A model generated the notes under the pieces. The model searched no databases, was not told the DNA's origin, and saw only the letters and a list, made by a program, of their open reading frames with translations. 64,000 nucleotides of DNA from Alphaproteobacteria bacterium (GTDB lineage Bacteria; Pseudomonadota; Alphaproteobacteria; JAJFIK01): positions 1 to 64,000 of the forward strand of contig JAJFIL010000308.1 in assembly GCA_021774965.1 (NCBI GenBank). Direction: 5' to 3'. The position numbers and the translations under genes are program-made. Shown piece after piece: positions 60,857-64,000 of this stretch; position 1 is the first letter of the stretch, and each line of letters begins with the position of its first letter.

Positions 60857-62047
60857 TTAAGCGGTCAAGGTCGTCAGGCGATCGAGCATTTCAGTCGTGG
60901 TCGGGGCATCGTAAACAACAGCAATTCGAATATAATCAGTGCCAGGATTACCTTGCGGCGTATCGCGCGCAAGATAGCTTCCGGGAAGAACACGCATGCC
61001 TGTCTCTTCCCATAGGCGAAGGGTGGCAGCCTCTCCGCTCAAACCCCATTCAACCTGGGTGTTGAGCCAGAGGAAAAATCCTCCATCAGGGGTCTGATAG
61101 GCAAAGCGGTTCCCGATGGCATTTTCAACAAGCTTGAATTTCTCAGCATAAAGGTTGCGATTGTCTTTAACGTGAGCCTCGTCCTGCCAGCAAGCTGTGG
61201 CCACCGCGCAAAGAGGGAGAGGGGAAGGCGCTCCGCTCAGGCGGCGCAATTTCATGATCTCAGCAATGCGGGCCGCATCTCCGGCCACGAACCCGGACCT
61301 CAGCCCGGGCAGGTTGGAGCGCTTGGAGAGGGAATTGAAGATCAGAAGGTTTGCGTAGTCGCCATCTGTAACTTCCGCAGCACCTATTGGCGCTTGGCCA
61401 AAATAGATCTCTGAATAACATTCATCGGCCAGCACCACAGCATCATGGGCGCGGGCTTTGGCTAAGAGCTTGCGCCAATAATCCGCGTCTGCCGCGGCCC
61501 CTTGTGGGTTGGCGGGCGAGCACATGAAGACAGCGGCGACCCGGTCCCAGGTTGCTTCATCAATGGCATTAATGTCTGGCAGGTGGCCTGTCTCGGCCGT
61601 GGCGTTCCAAAACAAGGGCTTGGCCCCGGCGGCGACCGCGCCTGCCGCATAGCATTGGTAAAATGGGTTCGGGATCAGGATAATTGGCCTCTGGCCAGCT
61701 TTGGTGGCGGGCGTTATGGCCAGGCAGGCATTGAAAAGGGCTTCCCGCGTGCCGTTCACCGCTGCAGTCTGGGTCTCAGGATCCAGTCTTCCGGATGAAG
61801 ACCCATATCGTTTTGCCATCCAATCGGATACGGCCTGGCGCAGGGCCAGTGACCCGCCAGGAGGCGGATATCGGCTGAAATCTGCGATATTCTCGTCTAA
61901 AACAGATTGCACGAAGTCAGGGGCAGGGTGTTTGGGCTCGCCGATGGTCAGGTCCATAGGCGTAAGCGCGCCTTCATGCCCAGCGAGAAGCTCTCGCAGC
62001 CGCACAAATGCTGATTCCGGTAATGTATCGAAACGGTTACCGTCCAT
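60857..62047 (-). CDS. Class I/II PLP-dependent aminotransferase, possibly DapC-like
   Basis: Fold-type I aminotransferase, about 396 residues from the ATG at 62047 (MDGNRFDTLPESAF); a TTG at 62068 could add seven residues. Marks are LTIGEPKHPAP and YPPPGGSLALRQAVSDW at the N-terminal arm, IPNPFYQCYAAGA, SPANPQGA, the PLP lysine in SLSKRSNLPGLRSG (about residue 243) and the arginine in IRIAVVYD. The sequence is of the succinyldiaminopimelate-aminotransferase-like group, which would place it in lysine and cell-wall precursor synthesis, but specificity is not certain. It lies 35 bp upstream of ftsK on the same strand. Confidence 0.85.
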   Translation of the reverse strand: MDGNRFDTLPESAFVRLRELLAGHEGALTPMDLTIGEPKHPAPDFVQSVLDENIADFSRYPPPGGSLALRQAVSDWMAKRYGSSSGRLDPETQTAAVNGTREALFNACLAITPATKAGQRPIILIPNPFYQCYAAGAVAAGAKPLFWNATAETGHLPDINAIDEATWDRVAAVFMCSPANPQGAAADADYWRKLLAKARAHDAVVLADECYSEIYFGQAPIGAAEVTDGDYANLLIFNSLSKRSNLPGLRSGFVAGDAARIAEIMKLRRLSGAPSPLPLCAVATACWQDEAHVKDNRNLYAEKFKLVENAIGNRFAYQTPDGGFFLWLNTQVEWGLSGEAATLRLWEETGMRVLPGSYLARDTPQGNPGTDYIRIAVVYDAPTTTEMLDRLTTLTA

Positions 62048-62224
62048 GACCTCTATGACTTCCCGCAACTTCCCGTTTGCGCCGTGAGAGGTATGTTCTC
62101 ACGATGTTCCCATTTTGGAGGGGTAACCTTAACGTTCCGTCAATACTTGTCCAGTAGAAGTCAATTAACGTTTTGTTAACGATATGAACGGCCTATGGGC
62201 CATTCCTAATGTGTATTGCGTATT

Positions 62225-62263
62225 ACGGCCCAGCTGAGAAATCAGCCGGGCCGTGCGTTTTTT
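62225..62263 (+). terminator. Strong intrinsic terminator in the aminotransferase–amtB spacer, no gene upstream
   Basis: Stem of 7+5 bp with one mismatch (ACGGCCC-A-GCTGA / TCAGC-C-GGGCCGT), GAAA tetraloop, then GCG and six T residues on the plus strand. A small GGCC-TATG-GGCC hairpin precedes it at 62190–62201. Both neighbouring genes are on the minus strand, so this would terminate an unrecognised plus-strand transcript starting in 62050–62190, or read-through antisense to the aminotransferase gene. The rest of the 318-bp spacer shows nothing coding. Confidence 0.6.
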
Positions 62264-62365
62264 GGCAGAAAACCGCCACCTTTCAGACTGCGACTGCGGT
62301 CCGGTGCCCCTGCACCGCTCCCGCGAAGCCATGCGTCCCAAAGGCGCATTGGGCGCGAGCGAAAT

Positions 62366-63622
62366 CTAGGCGTTCACGAACTCGGGGTAGGCCTCCAGCC
62401 CCAGTTCTGAATGGTCCAATCCCAACATCTCTTCTTCAGGGGTAACCCTCAGGCCGACAGTATATTTCAGTGTGGCCCAGACGATGGCGCTGGCCCCGCA
62501 AACAAAGGCACCAATGGCCACCACCCCGATGAACTGGCCCAGAAATGTTGGGCCGCCATCAGCCATTACGCCATGGTTAGTCAAGGGAACGGCCATGGTT
62601 CCCCAGATGCCAGCCACCAGATGAACCGGGATTGCACCCACAACATCATCGATCTTGAACTTGTCCAGCATGGGAACCGCAAAGACCACCAGCATTCCGC
62701 CAACAGATCCGATCAGCGCGGCCATGGGGATTGAGGGGGTCAGCGGCTCTGCCGTGATGGAGACGAGCCCTGCCAACGCGCCATTGAGCGCCATGGTGAG
62801 ATCGACTTTCTTATAAAGAACCTGCGTGGCCACCATGGCCGTTACCACGCCTGCCGCGGCTGCCGTGTTGGTGTTGATGAAGATTGCCGAGATGTCCACG
62901 GCGTTCTGCGCGCTGCCCAAGGCCAATTGCGAGCCCCCGTTAAAGCCAAACCACCCCAGCCACAAAACAAAGGTGCCAAGGGTTGCCAGTGGCAGGTTGG
63001 AGCCCATCATGGGATTGACCCGGCCATTGGGGCCGTACTTGCCTCGGCGGGCGCCCAGGAAAATCGCACCCATCAAGGCTGCCCAGCCGCCCACGGAATG
63101 CACCAGTGTGGAGCCTGCAAAATCCGAAAAGGCAAACTTGGCGTCCAGCCAGCCGCCGCCCCATTCCCAGGCTCCGGCGACAGGATAGATCAGTGCCGTC
63201 AGGACTACGGTGAAGATCAGAAACGGCCACAGCTTCATGCGCTCTGCCAAGGTGCCGGAGACGATGGAGGCGGTGGTGGCACAAAAGACCATCTGGAAAA
63301 ACCAGTCCGATCCGCTGGCGTAACTGCCTTCTTCGAACTCACCTGTTGTCAGCACCGCATCCTCAGCGCCCCAGGGCATGAAGGGGCCAATGATCCCGCC
63401 TGCGTCTACCCCGTACATGAGATTGTAGCCAATGGCGTAGAAGGTCAGCCCGGCAATGGAATAGAGCGCAATGTTCTTCAGGCTGATGGTGGCGGCATTT
63501 TTGGATCGCACCATGCCGGTTTCCAACATGCAAAAGCCAGCGGCCATGAACATGACGAACATGCCGCAAATGAGAAAGAGGAAGGAGTTGAAGATAAACT
63601 CGGTTTCACCAGAAACACCCAT
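62366..63622 (-). CDS. amtB: Ammonium transporter AmtB
   Basis: Inner-membrane ammonium channel, 418 residues from the ATG at 63622, which has AGAGGAG nine bases upstream; the frame extends to 63781 but without a signal or start site. Eleven helices are expected. Family marks are CGMFVMFMAAGFCMLETGMVRSKN at the start (key part LETGMVRSKN), DWFFQMVFCATTASIVSGTLAERM, FAGSTLVHSVGGWAALMGA with the first conserved pore histidine, FNTN-like FINTNTAAAAG, and GAIPVHLVAGIWGT with the second. It is regulated elsewhere by the PII protein GlnK, whose gene is not adjacent here. The 205-bp region upstream (63623–63827) probably carries its promoter. Confidence 0.95.
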   Translation of the reverse strand: MGVSGETEFIFNSFLFLICGMFVMFMAAGFCMLETGMVRSKNAATISLKNIALYSIAGLTFYAIGYNLMYGVDAGGIIGPFMPWGAEDAVLTTGEFEEGSYASGSDWFFQMVFCATTASIVSGTLAERMKLWPFLIFTVVLTALIYPVAGAWEWGGGWLDAKFAFSDFAGSTLVHSVGGWAALMGAIFLGARRGKYGPNGRVNPMMGSNLPLATLGTFVLWLGWFGFNGGSQLALGSAQNAVDISAIFINTNTAAAAGVVTAMVATQVLYKKVDLTMALNGALAGLVSITAEPLTPSIPMAALIGSVGGMLVVFAVPMLDKFKIDDVVGAIPVHLVAGIWGTMAVPLTNHGVMADGGPTFLGQFIGVVAIGAFVCGASAIVWATLKYTVGLRVTPEEEMLGLDHSELGLEAYPEFVNA

Positions 63623-63827
63623 GGATACAAACTCCTCTTTGTCAGGCCTGATCGCAGCACTTTTGCGCGCGCGCCTTGGGTTCAATCCAAGATGCGTGCC
63701 GCAATGGACATGAGGTAAAAACTCAAGTGTTTCTGCGAGTTTTTGAAGAGGGATGGCGTTCGAGAAAGCCATGGTGCTCAATTGATGAGCAGTCCTTCGC
63801 TCATGAAATAGGCACCAGGAGATTGGG

Positions 63828-64000
63828 TCAGGAGATTGGTAAGGGTACTGGCGGAAGAAGCCGCTCCAACGCTGCGCCGATGCGCAACAGCTTGGCCTCT
63901 TGATGAGGGGCCGCCATGAGCATGAGCCCCACCGGAAGGGGTGGGGTATTGCCTGTTGGCTCAGTCATGCCGCAGGGCAGGGTGAGTGCCGTTAGTCCCA
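63828..64000 (-). CDS. Amidase-family enzyme, C-terminal fragment (start outside window)
   Basis: A minus-strand frame open from the window edge ends with TGA at 63828–63830 and encodes the last 56 residues of an amidase-signature enzyme: GLTALTLPCGMTEPTG, then PPLPVGLMLMAAPHQEAKLLRIGAALE (key parts PVGLMLMA and EAKLLRIGAALE), the standard ending of this family. The catalytic Ser-Ser-Lys region is upstream of the window, so the substrate cannot be told. It is transcribed toward amtB, 206 bp before the amtB start. Confidence 0.78.
   Translation of the reverse strand, partial: GLTALTLPCGMTEPTGNTPPLPVGLMLMAAPHQEAKLLRIGAALERLLPPVPLPIS

Noticed and set aside
1-64000. CRISPR arrays, tRNA and rRNA genes
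   Set aside because: No regularly spaced direct repeats and no recognisable tRNA or rRNA signature were seen on either strand by reading; a tRNAscan or CRISPR search was not possible.

Overview
This window is chromosomal DNA from an alphaproteobacterium, probably close to the replication origin. The gene order mnmE–mnmG–rsmG–parA–parB, then holA, lptE, leuS and a DUF3576 lipoprotein on the other strand, is the conserved origin-proximal arrangement of that class. Two perfect parS sites are present. Base composition is moderately GC-rich. I cannot name the genus or family from the sequence alone.

Layout. 1–5.5 kb: tRNA wobble modification (mnmE 3' end, mnmG), 16S rRNA methylation (rsmG) and chromosome partitioning (parAB, two parS). 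5.8–11.0 kb, minus strand: holA, lptE, leuS and DUF3576. 11.6–19.8 kb: five paralogous outer-membrane porins in tandem, interrupted once by a divergent pair (thiamine-phosphate-synthase-like and YggS/PLPBP) whose start codons share a CATG. 20.3–23.3 kb: a conserved hypothetical, RibA and an orphan OmpR-type response regulator. 23.25–24.89 kb: an AT-richer insert with a membrane protein and an internally duplicated lipoprotein, flanked by 17-bp direct repeats, one of which is the 3' end of the response-regulator gene. 25.1–32.1 kb, plus strand: metallo-beta-lactamase-fold hydrolase, methyltransferase, TPR–2OG oxygenase, two GIN/DUF2807 beta-helix proteins and an N-acyl-D-amino-acid-deacylase-like amidohydrolase. 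32.4–42.8 kb, minus strand: a membrane protein, a MacAB-like tripartite pump lacking its outer-membrane channel, and a complete peptide-type ABC importer.

43.4–53 kb holds the least ordinary locus. Four translationally coupled genes (MurG-like glycosyltransferase, histidine phosphatase, two GT4 glycosyltransferases) and a second MurG-like glycosyltransferase lie on the minus strand. Divergent from them is a 948-residue ABC-exporter-like protein whose ATPase motifs are nearly all degenerate and whose nucleotide-binding domain carries a repeated insert. It is followed by a cyclic-nucleotide-binding-domain protein, a hotdog thioesterase and a CaCA cation antiporter. I infer an envelope glycoconjugate locus.

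54–64 kb contains a frameshifted DUF4145 gene, xthA, a hypothetical, a non-coding stretch with a strong small-RNA candidate (promoter, three stem-loops and terminator on the minus strand), a 30-residue membrane peptide gene, lolA, ftsK, an aminotransferase, amtB, and the 3' end of an amidase gene cut by the window edge.

Repeats: an approximately 300–330-bp intergenic element with MITE-like inverted ends (32.1 and 47.5 kb, remnant at 5.56 kb, rearranged inner part at 54.0 kb), a smaller inverted-repeat family (0.97 and 5.7 kb), and short tandem repeats that run into stop codons. No tRNA, rRNA, CRISPR array, transposase or integrase gene was seen.
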